Source: Nocardia donostiensis
GTDB taxonomy: Bacteria > Actinomycetota > Actinomycetes > Mycobacteriales > Mycobacteriaceae
DNA length: 64,000 bases
Direction: 5' to 3'
Assembly (NCBI RefSeq): GCF_002081715.1
Contig: NZ_MUKP01000001.1
Coordinates: 247,812-311,811, forward strand
The notes under the pieces were generated by a model, which saw only the letters and a list, made by a program, of their open reading frames with translations, had not been told where the DNA came from and did not search any database. The translations under genes and the position numbers were made by a program. This document shows positions 45,265 to 54,294 of this stretch, in pieces; within the stretch, counting starts at the first letter, position 1; every line of letters starts with the position of its first letter.

Positions 45265-48200
45265 ATGAACACCGTCCACACCGAGACCGATGCGATGCCC
45301 ACCCCGAACGAGATCGGCGACGCCCTCGCCCTGGTCTTCCGGAGTTGGGACGAACGCCTGCTCGCCGACACCGACCCCGGAACACGCGAGACCCTCACCG
45401 AACTCGTCTCCGAACTTCCCGCCGCCTACAAACAAGACATCGCACCGGAGCAGGCCCGCCAAGACCTCCGCGTACTCGCCGGACTCACCGACGGATCGAT
45501 CGATGTCCGCATCATCGCCGACTCCTCGGGGCCGGGCACCCATCGCCTGTCCCTGTACGTCGGGGGGAGCCCGGCTTCGCTGAGCGAGCTCATGCCGCTG
45601 CTGCAGAGCCTCGGCGCCGAGGTGCTGGACGAACGCCCCTATCCGCTCGTCTCGCCCGCGAACCTGCATTGCTGGATCTACGTGTTCACCCTCCGCTATC
45701 CGATCGCGCCGGTCGACGACTTCGACGAGTTCGCGGTCCGGTTCGCCGCGGCGGTCGACGCACTCTGGAAAGGCGCCGCCGAACCGGACCGGCTGGGGGA
45801 GTTGATCGCCCGTGCGGGAATGCAGTGGCGGGAAGTCGCTGTCCTGCGGGCATACGCCGAATACTTACGTCAGGCCGGTTTCCCCTACAGCAGCGCGTAC
45901 GTCGCCGACGCGCTCTGCCGGTACCCCGCGATCGCCGCCGCGTTGATCGAATGCTTCACCGCGCGATTCGATCCGTCCACCCCGAGTGACGACGGTGGCG
46001 ACGCAGCCGCCGAGAAGGTTTCGGCCCTGATCGAGTCGGTGCACGGGCTCGACGAGGACCGGATCTTCCGGGCGCTGCTGGAAGTCATCCGTAACACCTT
46101 GCGCACCAACCACTTCATCGCTCCCGAGCGGGAAGCCCTTGCACTGAAACTCGATTCGCGCAATATCGGTGAGCTTCCCGAGCCTAGGCCCCGCTACGAG
46201 ATCTTCGTCTACTCGCCGACCGTTGCCGGCGTGCATATGCGCTTCGGAGCCGTGGCCAGGGGCGGACTGCGCTGGTCGGACCGCCGCGAGGACTTCCGCA
46301 CCGAGGTGCTGGGGCTCGTGAAGGCCCAGGCGGTCAAGAACGCGGTCATCGTGCCGGTCGGCGCCAAAGGGGGTTTCGTGCTCCGCAAACCCCCGGCCCC
46401 CACCGGGCACGCCGAGCACGACCGAGCCGCGCTCCGTGCGGCGGGTATCGCAGGCTACCGCGCGTTCATCCGTGGCCTGCTCGACCTCACCGACAACGTC
46501 GACCGCACAACAGGCGAGGTGCGCCCACCCCTCGGTGTGGTCCGCCGCGACGGCGACGACCCCTATCTCGTGGTGGCCGCCGACAAAGGCACGGCGTCGT
46601 TCTCGGATATCGCCAACGAGGTAGCGGCAGGATACGACTTCTGGCTCGGTGACGCCTTCGCCTCCGGCGGATCGGTGGGCTACGACCACAAGGCAATGGG
46701 CATCACCGCTCGCGGGGCGTGGGAGAGCGTCAAACGGCGCTTCCGTGAACTCGGCCTCGACTGTGACGCAGCGGATTTCACGGTCGCGGGCATCGGGGAT
46801 ATGAGCGGCGACGTCTTCGGGAACGGAATGCTGTGCAGCGCGCACATTCGCCTGGTCGCGGCGTTCGACCACCGCCACATCTTCCTCGACCCGGATCCCG
46901 ACCCCGAACGCTCGTACGCCGAACGCGCCCGCCTGTTCGCGCTGCCGAGATCCTCATGGGCGGACTACGATCGCGCGCTCCTCAGCGAAGGTGGCGGAGT
47001 ATGGGAGCGGACCGCGAAATCGGTGCCGATCAGTGCGCAGGCCCGACGAGCGCTCGGGCTCGACCCGGACATCACCGAGCTGACACCACCCGAGCTGATC
47101 AGGGCGATCCTGCGGGCACCGGTCGATCTGCTGTGGAACGGCGGAATCGGAACCTATGTCAAGGCTGCGACGGAAACACATGCCGATGCCGGCGACAAGG
47201 CCAACGACGCGGTCCGCGTGAACGGGTGCGAGCTGCGGGCGCGAGTCGTCGGCGAGGGCGGCAACCTCGGTCTGACGCAGGCGGCCCGGATCGAGATCGC
47301 TCGTGCGGGTGGGCGCGTTGGCACCGATGCCCTCGACAATTCGGCGGGCGTGGACTGTTCCGATCACGAGGTCAACATCAAAATCCTGCTCGACGATCTG
47401 GTCGGATCCGGAGTGCTGAGCCCGCAGGCGCGGCCGCGGCTGCTCGCCGAGATGACCGACGAAGTGGCCGCACTGGTACTGGCCGACAACATCTCCCAGA
47501 ACGAGCTGCTCGGCACGGCGCTCGCCGACGCGCCGCAGCTGCTGGGCGTACACGCGCGCCAGATCGCCGCGCTAGAGGCGGCAGGCGAACTGGACCGCGC
47601 GCTCGAGGTGCTTCCCGACGTGAAGACGATCGCGGCCCGGCGGCGAGCAGGCGAGGGGTTGACGGCGCCCGAGCTGGCGACGCTGACGGCCCACGTCAAA
47701 CTCGACGTGAAACGCGCGCTGCTGGCCGGTGAGCTGGTCGACCACGACGTGTTCCTGCCGACCCTGCGGGCGTACTTCCCGCGGCCCCTCCGCGACGACT
47801 ACGCGGACGCCATCGACCGGCACCCGCTGCGGCGCGAGATCGTCGCGACGGCGCTGACCAATACGGTGATCGACCGCGGCGGTATCACCTATGCGTTCCG
47901 GCTCGCGGAGGAAGCGGGGGCCACCCCGGAGGACGCGGTCCGGGCGTTCAGCGTCGTGACCGCGGTCTTCGGGCTACCCGGCCTGTGGGCCCGGATCGCC
48001 GCCGCCCCCGTACCGAGCGAGGTTGCCGACGAATTGGTCCTCGTCACACGGCGTCTGCTGGATCGCGCTTCGCGCTGGCTGCTGCACCGACGGCCGCAAC
48101 CCCTGGCGGTGGGCGCGGAAATCACGCGTTTCCGGGACCGGATCGCGCACACCTCGACCATGCTCGACGGTTGGCTCGTCGGCACCGACCGCACCAACCT

Positions 48201-48672
48201 GCGGGAACGCACCCGCGCAATCGCAGAACGCGGCGCACCCGAGGACCTGGTCCGCGATGTGGAACTAGCACTCGACAGGTTCGGCCTGCTCGACGTGGTC
48301 GAGATCGCGGAGCTGGCCGACTGCGATATCGCCGTTGCCGGGGAACTCTACTTCCGTCTCTGCGAACGGGTCGGTCTCGTCCGCCTCCTGAACGGTGTCT
48401 CCGCGCTCAGCAAGGAGACCCGGTGGGATGCGCTGGCGCGACTGTCGTTGCGTGACGAGCTGTACGACAGCGTGCGTGCCTTGACATCGGATGTGCTCGC
48501 GCATGCCGTACCCGGCGACACCACCGAACGGATGCTCGCCGACTGGGAGGAACGCAACGAATCCCGGCTGCGTCGAGCGCGCAGCGCGCTCGCGGAGATC
48601 GACGAATCCGGTCAGCGAGACCTCGCAGCCCTGTCCGTCGCTTCCCGTCAGCTGCGCCGGATGGCGGCCTGA
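45265..48672 (+). CDS. NAD-dependent glutamate dehydrogenase, short large-subunit form
   Basis: Oxidises glutamate to 2-oxoglutarate and ammonia. Sequence of the large NAD-GDH family is clear: RFGAVARGGLRWSDRREDFRTEVLGLVKAQAVKNAVIVPVGAKGG (substrate site with catalytic Lys), VVAADKGTASFSDIAN, GGSVGYDHKAMGITARG, VAGIGDMSGDVFGNGML (NAD site) and VDLLWNGGIGTYVKA. At 1135 residues it is some 450 shorter than the mycobacterial enzyme of about 1600, lacking much of the N-terminal ACT-like region. AAAGG precedes ATG 45265. It shares an operator region with hutU, so it probably uses glutamate from histidine catabolism. Confidence 0.92.
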   Translation: MNTVHTETDAMPTPNEIGDALALVFRSWDERLLADTDPGTRETLTELVSELPAAYKQDIAPEQARQDLRVLAGLTDGSIDVRIIADSSGPGTHRLSLYVGGSPASLSELMPLLQSLGAEVLDERPYPLVSPANLHCWIYVFTLRYPIAPVDDFDEFAVRFAAAVDALWKGAAEPDRLGELIARAGMQWREVAVLRAYAEYLRQAGFPYSSAYVADALCRYPAIAAALIECFTARFDPSTPSDDGGDAAAEKVSALIESVHGLDEDRIFRALLEVIRNTLRTNHFIAPEREALALKLDSRNIGELPEPRPRYEIFVYSPTVAGVHMRFGAVARGGLRWSDRREDFRTEVLGLVKAQAVKNAVIVPVGAKGGFVLRKPPAPTGHAEHDRAALRAAGIAGYRAFIRGLLDLTDNVDRTTGEVRPPLGVVRRDGDDPYLVVAADKGTASFSDIANEVAAGYDFWLGDAFASGGSVGYDHKAMGITARGAWESVKRRFRELGLDCDAADFTVAGIGDMSGDVFGNGMLCSAHIRLVAAFDHRHIFLDPDPDPERSYAERARLFALPRSSWADYDRALLSEGGGVWERTAKSVPISAQARRALGLDPDITELTPPELIRAILRAPVDLLWNGGIGTYVKAATETHADAGDKANDAVRVNGCELRARVVGEGGNLGLTQAARIEIARAGGRVGTDALDNSAGVDCSDHEVNIKILLDDLVGSGVLSPQARPRLLAEMTDEVAALVLADNISQNELLGTALADAPQLLGVHARQIAALEAAGELDRALEVLPDVKTIAARRRAGEGLTAPELATLTAHVKLDVKRALLAGELVDHDVFLPTLRAYFPRPLRDDYADAIDRHPLRREIVATALTNTVIDRGGITYAFRLAEEAGATPEDAVRAFSVVTAVFGLPGLWARIAAAPVPSEVADELVLVTRRLLDRASRWLLHRRPQPLAVGAEITRFRDRIAHTSTMLDGWLVGTDRTNLRERTRAIAERGAPEDLVRDVELALDRFGLLDVVEIAELADCDIAVAGELYFRLCERVGLVRLLNGVSALSKETRWDALARLSLRDELYDSVRALTSDVLAHAVPGDTTERMLADWEERNESRLRRARSALAEIDESGQRDLAALSVASRQLRRMAA

Positions 48673-48743
48673 GCTGGCCGGTAGACTTCGTTGGCCGCGC
48701 CGACGCAGGCAGCGGTGGGATTTTCGAGGAACAGGGGCAGGGC

Positions 48744-49499
48744 ATGGCGGTTGTTGATGTCGACGCGGAACTCGCCGTGCTGTTCCACGAAACCGCAGGC
48801 GTGTCCGTTCCCGCCTACGAACGTGTCAAGAAGCTCGTCGCGGAACAGATCCGTTCGGGCCGTTGGTCCGAAGGCGATCAGCTGCCTTCGGAGAACCAGT
48901 TCGTCGACGCGTTCGGCCTGTCCCGGATGACGATCAACCGCGCCCTGCGGGAATTGACGAGCGACGGCTTGATCGTCCGGATGATGGGAGTGGGAACGTT
49001 CGTCGCCAGGACCAAGACGGCCTCCCCGTTGTTCGAGGTGAAGAACATTGCCGACGAGATCCAGCAGCGTGGGCATCGGCACCGCACCGAGGTGGTCTTC
49101 GTCCGCGAGGAGGAAACCGACCATTCGCAGTCGTTTCTGCGAGATGGTGTCGGGTCGCGAGTTTTTCACTCATTGCTCGTGCACTACGAGGATGACATTC
49201 CGATCCAGGTCGAGGATCGGTTCGTGAATCCCGCGCAGGCTCCCGAGTACCTCGACCAGGACTTCACTGCCCTGACCCCGAACGACTACCTCACTCGGGT
49301 GGCTCCGTTGGTGCGCGGCGAGCACGTGGTCGAGGCGGTATCGGCGAGTCCGCAGGAGTGTCATCTGCTGCGTATCGACCGCAGCGAGCCATGCCTGCTG
49401 ATCCGGCGTCGCACATGGTCCGACCACGGCCTGGTGAGCGCCGCCCGCCTCATCCACCCGGGTACACGCAGCCGGCTGGAGGGCGAATTCTCGCGGTGA
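48744..49499 (+). CDS. hutC: GntR family histidine utilisation repressor
   Basis: A 251-residue HutC-subfamily repressor that in other bacteria releases DNA on binding urocanate. The winged helix (YERVKKLVAEQIRSGRWSEGDQLPSENQFVDAFGLSRMTINRALRELTSDGL in part) occupies residues about 25-90. The UTRA effector domain shows EDRFVNPAQAPEYLDQDFTA and TPNDYLTRVAPLVRGEHVVEA, typical of HutC. It follows the dehydrogenase gene by 71 bases on the same strand. Its likely sites are at 39900 and 45139. Confidence 0.93.
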   Translation: MAVVDVDAELAVLFHETAGVSVPAYERVKKLVAEQIRSGRWSEGDQLPSENQFVDAFGLSRMTINRALRELTSDGLIVRMMGVGTFVARTKTASPLFEVKNIADEIQQRGHRHRTEVVFVREEETDHSQSFLRDGVGSRVFHSLLVHYEDDIPIQVEDRFVNPAQAPEYLDQDFTALTPNDYLTRVAPLVRGEHVVEAVSASPQECHLLRIDRSEPCLLIRRRTWSDHGLVSAARLIHPGTRSRLEGEFSR

Positions 49500-49584
49500 A
49501 CCACCGGTAAAGAGCACGTCACAGGCTCGGTATGCGCGCGATTCGGCCGGGGAGCACCGCATGAGCTAGGGTGGAGATACCCAA

Positions 49585-49658
49585 CGCGGGGTGGAGCAGC
49601 TCGGTAGCTCGCTGGGCTCATAACCCAGAGGTCGCAGGTTCAAATCCTGTCCCCGCTA
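49585..49658 (+). tRNA. Initiator tRNA-fMet (CAT)
   Basis: Cloverleaf of 74 bases before CCA. The acceptor stem CGCGGGG/CCCCGCT leaves the first pair mismatched (C1-T72), the hallmark of initiators. The anticodon CAT is at 49619-49621 within an arm CTGGG-loop-CCCAG with three G-C pairs next to the loop. The T arm is GCAGG-TTCAAAT-CCTGT. CCA is not encoded; CTA follows. Confidence 0.97.
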
Positions 49659-49663
49659 CTACC

Positions 49664-49695
49664 GTGTAAGGCCCGGCAGCTGCCGGGCCTTACAC
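49664..49695 (+). terminator. Perfect palindromic hairpin after tRNA-fMet
   Basis: A 32-base perfect inverted repeat beginning GTGTAAGGCCCGGCAG, five bases after the tRNA, consistent with an intrinsic terminator. Confidence 0.85.
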
Positions 49696-49860
49696 GTCTC
49701 ACCGGTACGAGGGTCATGCCCGGTGTTCGACGCTTCCAGCTCATCCGAAATGTCTGTTTTCTGTTGAATTGTCTGCTATGGCGGCATAATTACTCAGGCA
49801 ATCGGTACTCCAGGGGCGTGGTTGGCGCCGAAATCAGCAGCGGCGGGGTGAGGGCAGCCG

Positions 49861-50643
49861 GTGTATCACTACGTCGCGGTCAGATTTCGTGAAGTTGCGG
49901 AGGGATTAAGCGAAAACATCCTCATTCTGGGCGAACAGGACAGCAACAAGGTTCGAGAGCTCACCGCAACTCCGCTGCGTGAGGTGTTGCACCGCATCCA
50001 CGGTGGCGTGCAAGACGGAGCCGATCAGGTCGCTGCCGCCTGCGGAATACGGTCCCAGGCACCCCCCTCGCTGGTGGTCACCAGCAACAGGGACGAAGCG
50101 CGAGTTTACGGTGACACAGTCTGGGGGCCGACGGTGCAACGTCTGAACGCCGAGCAGCGGGAGACAGCGCGCAATTACACACTGGGTTCGGAGCCGATCA
50201 ACGCGGCTTTGCGCGGCGAGTTCGCATACTACGACTTCAGCCGCCCCGATATCCCGATGTTGGACGAGATGCTGCTCATGACACCGACACCCGAATGGAT
50301 CCAGGTATGGAAGACCATCAGAGCCGAGCGACTGTTCCCCGATATCGATATCGCCGAGGTCCGCCCCGGCTACCGCGGCCGGTTCGCCGACTTCGTGAGC
50401 ACCTGCATGGAGCCGGGAGCCTTGGAACCCCTGAAACGTCAGCGCGGCCGCAACACCGATATCCGGATCGAGGTCCCGCCCGGCATTCCCGCGCTCTATC
50501 TCCGCGAGCTCTCCGCGATGCCGCAGGAATCAGAGTTGCTGCTGGGCCGCGGCCTCGAATTCGAGGTGCTCGAGATGGGCCATAAGGCCGGGCGCTGGGT
50601 CGGCGCGATCCGCATCCTCCCCCCGTCGGCTACCGCGGCCTGA
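49861..50643 (+). CDS. ADP-ribosyltransferase-fold protein (exoenzyme/ART type)
   Basis: A 260-residue protein with features of arginine-type mono-ADP-ribosyltransferases. Residues 106-119 read YTLGSEPINAALRG, like the Y...INxxLRg segment before the NAD fold. An STS-like motif is FVSTC (178-182). The strand IRIEVPPGIPALYL is followed by the ARTT loop PQESELLLGRGLEFEV, giving the E-x-E pair Glu223/Glu225. The upstream catalytic Arg (usual pattern VYRG) is unclear; VWKT at 149-152 may hold Lys instead. GTG 49861 follows GTGAGGG. It has no signal peptide or obvious partner. It lies just after tRNA-fMet, a common insertion point. Confidence 0.72.
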   Translation: MYHYVAVRFREVAEGLSENILILGEQDSNKVRELTATPLREVLHRIHGGVQDGADQVAAACGIRSQAPPSLVVTSNRDEARVYGDTVWGPTVQRLNAEQRETARNYTLGSEPINAALRGEFAYYDFSRPDIPMLDEMLLMTPTPEWIQVWKTIRAERLFPDIDIAEVRPGYRGRFADFVSTCMEPGALEPLKRQRGRNTDIRIEVPPGIPALYLRELSAMPQESELLLGRGLEFEVLEMGHKAGRWVGAIRILPPSATAA

Positions 50644-50662
50644 GCAGCGTCGACGTGACCGC

Positions 50663-51397
50663 TCAGCCGCGGCGCGCGAACCGTCCGGGGTCGGCCTGGT
50701 CGCGGGGTTTCACGATGATCTGGTCCAGGTTGACATGCGGCGGCCGGCTGGCGGCGAAAGCGACGATTTCGGCGATATCCTGCGCGACCAGCGGGTCGAT
50801 ACCCGCATACACCTGCGCGGCGCGTTCTTCGTCACCATTGAAACGAACCAGCGAGAATTCGGTTTCCACCGCGCCGGGCGCGATTTCGGTGAGCCGCACC
50901 GGTTGGCCGAGGAGCTCACCGCGCAGGGTGCGGTGCAGTACCGCTTGGGCGTGTTTGGCGGAGGTGTAGCCGGAGCCGTTGTCGTAGGCGTGGAAGGCGG
51001 CCACCGAGGTGATGGTGACGATGAGGCCGTCGCCGGACGCAATGAGCTTCGGCAGCAGCGCTTTGGTGACGCGCAGGGTGCCGAGGACGTTGGTTTCCCA
51101 CATCCACCGCCAGTCGTCGAGGTCGGCTTCGGCGACACTGGCCAGTCCCTTCGCACCGCCCGCGTTGTTGACCAGCACATCCACTCGTGCGACGGCGTCG
51201 GTGAAGGCGCGCACGGAATCATCGGAGGTGACGTCGAGCTCCAGCGCGGTGCCGCCGATCTCCTCGGCGAGCGGCCGCAGCCGATCGATCCGGCGGGCGC
51301 CCACGTACACGTGGTAACCCTGTTTCGCGAGTTCCCGGGCGGTGGCCTCCCCGATACCCGAGCTGGCCCCGGTGACAACAGCGGTGCGTGTGCTCAT
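50663..51397 (-). CDS. Short-chain dehydrogenase/reductase (Rv0484c-like)
   Basis: A 244-residue NAD(P)-dependent SDR. It shows the cofactor motif VVTGASSGIGEAT, VLVNNAGG, the catalytic serine in TITSVAAF and the YTSAK pair. The TGxxxGIG and acidic ADLDD segments are standard for the classical group. ATG 51397 is chosen from conservation. Corresponds in place to Rv0484c. The substrate is unknown. Confidence 0.93.
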   Translation of the reverse strand: MSTRTAVVTGASSGIGEATARELAKQGYHVYVGARRIDRLRPLAEEIGGTALELDVTSDDSVRAFTDAVARVDVLVNNAGGAKGLASVAEADLDDWRWMWETNVLGTLRVTKALLPKLIASGDGLIVTITSVAAFHAYDNGSGYTSAKHAQAVLHRTLRGELLGQPVRLTEIAPGAVETEFSLVRFNGDEERAAQVYAGIDPLVAQDIAEIVAFAASRPPHVNLDQIIVKPRDQADPGRFARRG

Positions 51398-51464
51398 GGC
51401 TGCGATCCTATGCGCAGGCGAACGCGCCACCCCTACTCGGTGAGTGACGGTTAACATTTCCGGC

Positions 51465-52286
51465 ATGGCTATTCGGGAAGCGGTCAGCGCGGATGGAACC
51501 AACATCGTCTACCAGGTGAGCGGTCCATCCGGCGCTCGGCCGCTGATGCTGCTGCACGGCTGGTCGGCGAACCTGCGCTGCTGGGGTGCGGCTGCCGACG
51601 ACCTCGCCGAACGCTTCCGGGTGATCGCCGTCGACCTGCGCGGGCACGGCTACTCGGGGGCTCCGGCCACCGGATACGACGACCCGAAGAACTGGGCGGC
51701 CGATATCGCGGCCGTGCTCGCCGCCGAATCGATCACCTCCGGCGCGGTGCTGCTCGGCTGGTCGTATGGCGGCATCGTGCTCAGCGACTATCTGACCGCA
51801 AACGGCACCGACGCCCTGGCGGGCGTCATCTACAGCGGGTCGATGGCCAATATCGGTCCCGGCGTGCCTGGCGCAGAGGTCGGTTCGGCCATGCAGCAGG
51901 CGCTGCCCGCGGTGTTCGAGGAGAGCCCGGGGCGGGCGCTGCGCGGTTTCGCGGCGTTCGGTAACGCCAACACCGGTCCGGGTGAGGACAAGGGCGCCGA
52001 CGCGCAACGACTGTTCGGGGCCAGCCTCGCCACCCCGCCGTTCGTCCGCAAGGCGCTGTTCTACCGGACGATCGACAACTCCGTGACGCTGCGCAACCTG
52101 GATATCCCGGTCCTGGTGCTGCACGGTTCCGCGGACCCGGTGGTCCCGGCCGCCGACGGGCAGTACATCGCCGACCTGGCGCCGCAGGGCCGCGCATCGA
52201 TCTGGGAAGGCGCCCAGCACGGGTTGTTCATCGAGGACCGGGCCCGGTTCGTCGCCGAGGTGAGTGAGTTCGTCGCGGGGTTGTGA
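51465..52286 (+). CDS. Alpha/beta hydrolase
   Basis: A 273-residue hydrolase of the peroxidase/esterase-like group: oxyanion region LMLLHGWSANLRCW, DLRGHGYSG, the nucleophile elbow LLGWSYGGIVL, catalytic Asp in HGSADPVVP and His in GAQHGLFIED. Trp before Ser (GWSYGG) is common in non-haem haloperoxidase-like hydrolases. ATG 51465 is preferred over GTG 51444. It diverges from the SDR gene. The substrate is unknown. Confidence 0.9.
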   Translation: MAIREAVSADGTNIVYQVSGPSGARPLMLLHGWSANLRCWGAAADDLAERFRVIAVDLRGHGYSGAPATGYDDPKNWAADIAAVLAAESITSGAVLLGWSYGGIVLSDYLTANGTDALAGVIYSGSMANIGPGVPGAEVGSAMQQALPAVFEESPGRALRGFAAFGNANTGPGEDKGADAQRLFGASLATPPFVRKALFYRTIDNSVTLRNLDIPVLVLHGSADPVVPAADGQYIADLAPQGRASIWEGAQHGLFIEDRARFVAEVSEFVAGL

Positions 52287-52310
52287 AGCGTTGCTGCCGA
52301 GCTCCGGCGT

Positions 52311-52330
52311 ACGTACAATTTTTTGTACGT
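52311..52330. promoter_or_regulatory. Operator of the yefM-yoeB operon
   Basis: Inverted repeat ACGTACAA-TTTT-TTGTACGT, 20 bases before the antitoxin start. The TGTAC core recalls the TGTACA sites bound by YefM-YoeB in E. coli. Confidence 0.7.
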
Positions 52331-52349
52331 CTGAGGGAAGGTGGTCGAA

Positions 52350-52601
52350 ATGCGGACGATGACGTACTCGGAGTCACGGAAGCACTACGCCGATGTGCTC
52401 AATAGTGTGGTGGAGGATCGCGAAGAGGTCATCATCACTCGTGCGGGGCACGACCCTGTGGTGATGGTGGCGCTCGATGACTACGAGTCCTTGCGAGAAA
52501 CCGCATATTTGTTGCGCAGTCCGGCCAACGCGCGCCGACTACTAGAGGCGATCGAGCGGCTCGAGGATGGTGAAGGCATAGTGCGGGACCTTGTCGAGTG
52601 A
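52350..52601 (+). CDS. yefM: YefM/Phd family antitoxin
   Basis: An 83-residue antitoxin. The N-terminal MRTMTYSESRKHYADVLNSV dimerisation and DNA-binding part, REEVIITRAGHDPVVMVALDDYESLRETAYLL core and a C-terminal helix that blocks the toxin match YefM. GGAAGG lies eight bases ahead of ATG 52350. Overlaps yoeB by four bases. It should also repress its own operon through the adjacent palindrome. Confidence 0.95.
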   Translation: MRTMTYSESRKHYADVLNSVVEDREEVIITRAGHDPVVMVALDDYESLRETAYLLRSPANARRLLEAIERLEDGEGIVRDLVE

Positions 52602-52861
52602 AGCTCGTCTGGGATGAGACTGCCTGGTCGGACTACCTTTGGTGGCAGGCAGAGGACCGCAAGGTTGTCAAACGGATCAATCTGCTCCTCGCCGATATCC
52701 AACGCAACGGCAATGAGGGTATCGGTAAACCCGAGCCGCTCAAACATGGTTTTCAGGGCTATTGGTCGCGGCGGATCACCGACGAACACCGTCTGGTGTA
52801 CAAGGTGACCGAGGACCAGGTTCGTATCGCCATGTGTCGCTACCACTACCGACTGCCATGA
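52598..52861 (+). CDS. yoeB: YoeB/Txe family ribosome-dependent mRNA interferase toxin
   Basis: An 87-residue RelE-fold toxin that cleaves mRNA in the ribosomal A site. It starts KLVWDETAWSDYLWWQAED. The conserved GKPEPLKHGFQGYWSRRITDEHRLVYKV holds the catalytic Glu and Arg, and the C-terminal CRYHY holds the histidine. GTG start overlapping the antitoxin stop. All key residues are present, so it is probably active. Confidence 0.95.
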   Translation: MKLVWDETAWSDYLWWQAEDRKVVKRINLLLADIQRNGNEGIGKPEPLKHGFQGYWSRRITDEHRLVYKVTEDQVRIAMCRYHYRLP

Positions 52862-52935
52862 CCTCGAGAACCGGCGTGTGATCACGCTCACTGGACGGGA
52901 TGCGGGGGCCTGACCCAGGTGTTGCACTGTGCAGT

Positions 52936-54294
52936 ATGGACAGCGTGAGTCAACGGCCGAACCGGATAGCGGTGCTATCGGTGCACACTTCGCCGCTCGC
53001 CCAACCCGGTACCGGGGACGCGGGCGGCATGAACGTCTACGTGCTCCAAACCGCCGTACAGCTGGCCCGGCGCGGGATCGAAGTGGAGATCTTCACCCGC
53101 GCCACCTCCTCGAATCTGCCGCCGGTGCAGGAAGCCGCGCCCGGGGTACTGGTGCGCAATGTGGTGGCGGGGCCGTTCGAGGGACTCGACAAACACGATC
53201 TGCCCACTCAGCTGTGCCCGTTCGCAGCGGAGGTGCTTCGGCAGGAGGCCAGGCAGTTGCCCGGTCACTACGACCTGGTGCATTCGCACTACTGGCTGTC
53301 CGGCCAGGTGGGCTGGTTGGCGCGGGACCGCTGGCGGGTGCCGCTGGTGCACACCGCGCACACCTTGGCGGCGGTGAAGAACGCCGCCCTCGCCGACGGG
53401 GACTGTCCGGAGCCGGCGAGCCGAGAGATCGGCGAGAAACAGGTGATCGCGGAGGCCGACCGGCTGGTCGCCAACACCGCACAGGAAGCCGCGCAACTGA
53501 TCGACCTCTACGGCGCACCGGCCGAACGCATCGATGTGGTGCCGCCGGGTGCGGACCTCGCCCGCTACCGGCCCGGTGACCGCGCCGCTGCGCGCGCCGA
53601 ACTGGGGCTGGCCGCCGATGAGCAGGTCGCCGCGTTCGTCGGCCGTATCCAACCGCTCAAAGCGCCGGATGTGCTGGTGCGCGCGGCGGCCGAGGCGCTG
53701 CGCCGCGACCCGCACCGCAAGCTGCGAGTGCTGATCGTCGGCGGACCCTCCGGTTCCGGGCTGGAACGGCCCGACGCGCTGATCGAACTCGCCGCAGGCC
53801 TCGGTATCGCCGACCACGTCACCTTTTTGCCGCCACAGCCGCCGGACCGGCTGGTGCAGGTGTACCGGGCGGCCGATCTGGTCGCCGTCCCCAGCTACAA
53901 CGAATCCTTCGGGCTGGTCGCGCTGGAAGCACAAGCCAGCGGAACACCGGTGCTGGCGGCCGAGGTGGGCGGCCTCGGCACCGCGGTCCGCAACAATCAC
54001 AGCGGTCTGCTCGTCCCCGGTCACCGCATCCCCGAGTGGGCCGACGCCCTCGAACACCTGCTCGACGACACCGACCGCCTGGCCGAGCTGGGCGCGAACG
54101 CGGTCGAGCATGCGGCCGCGTTCTCATGGGAGCACACCGCCGACGCCCTGCTCGCCAGCTACTCCCAGGCACTGACCCGTTTCGGCGCCGAACGCGACCG
54201 CCGCACCGGCCTTGACCGTTCCGCCGCTATTCTCGGCGAGAGTCAGGTCAGAGCGCGGGCGCTGTGGCGGCGCCGGATGGGAGCACGCCGATGA
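52936..54294 (+). CDS. mshA: D-inositol-3-phosphate glycosyltransferase
   Basis: First committed step of mycothiol synthesis: joins UDP-GlcNAc and 1L-myo-inositol-1-phosphate. The 452-residue GT4 enzyme shows [22 protein letters not shown] (acceptor loop), [34 protein letters not shown] and the E-x7-E nucleotide-sugar motif ([12 protein letters not shown]). ATG 52936 is chosen. Coupled to the YbjN gene (ATGA), as Rv0486-Rv0487. The Rv0485-type regulator that precedes mshA in mycobacteria is not here; the toxin-antitoxin pair occupies its place. Confidence 0.96.
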   Translation: MDSVSQRPNRIAVLSVHTSPLAQPGTGDAGGMNVYVLQTAVQLARRGIEVEIFTRATSSNLPPVQEAAPGVLVRNVVAGPFEGLDKHDLPTQLCPFAAEVLRQEARQLPGHYDLVHSHYWLSGQVGWLARDRWRVPLVHTAHTLAAVKNAALADGDCPEPASREIGEKQVIAEADRLVANTAQEAAQLIDLYGAPAERIDVVPPGADLARYRPGDRAAARAELGLAADEQVAAFVGRIQPLKAPDVLVRAAAEALRRDPHRKLRVLIVGGPSGSGLERPDALIELAAGLGIADHVTFLPPQPPDRLVQVYRAADLVAVPSYNESFGLVALEAQASGTPVLAAEVGGLGTAVRNNHSGLLVPGHRIPEWADALEHLLDDTDRLAELGANAVEHAAAFSWEHTADALLASYSQALTRFGAERDRRTGLDRSAAILGESQVRARALWRRRMGARR

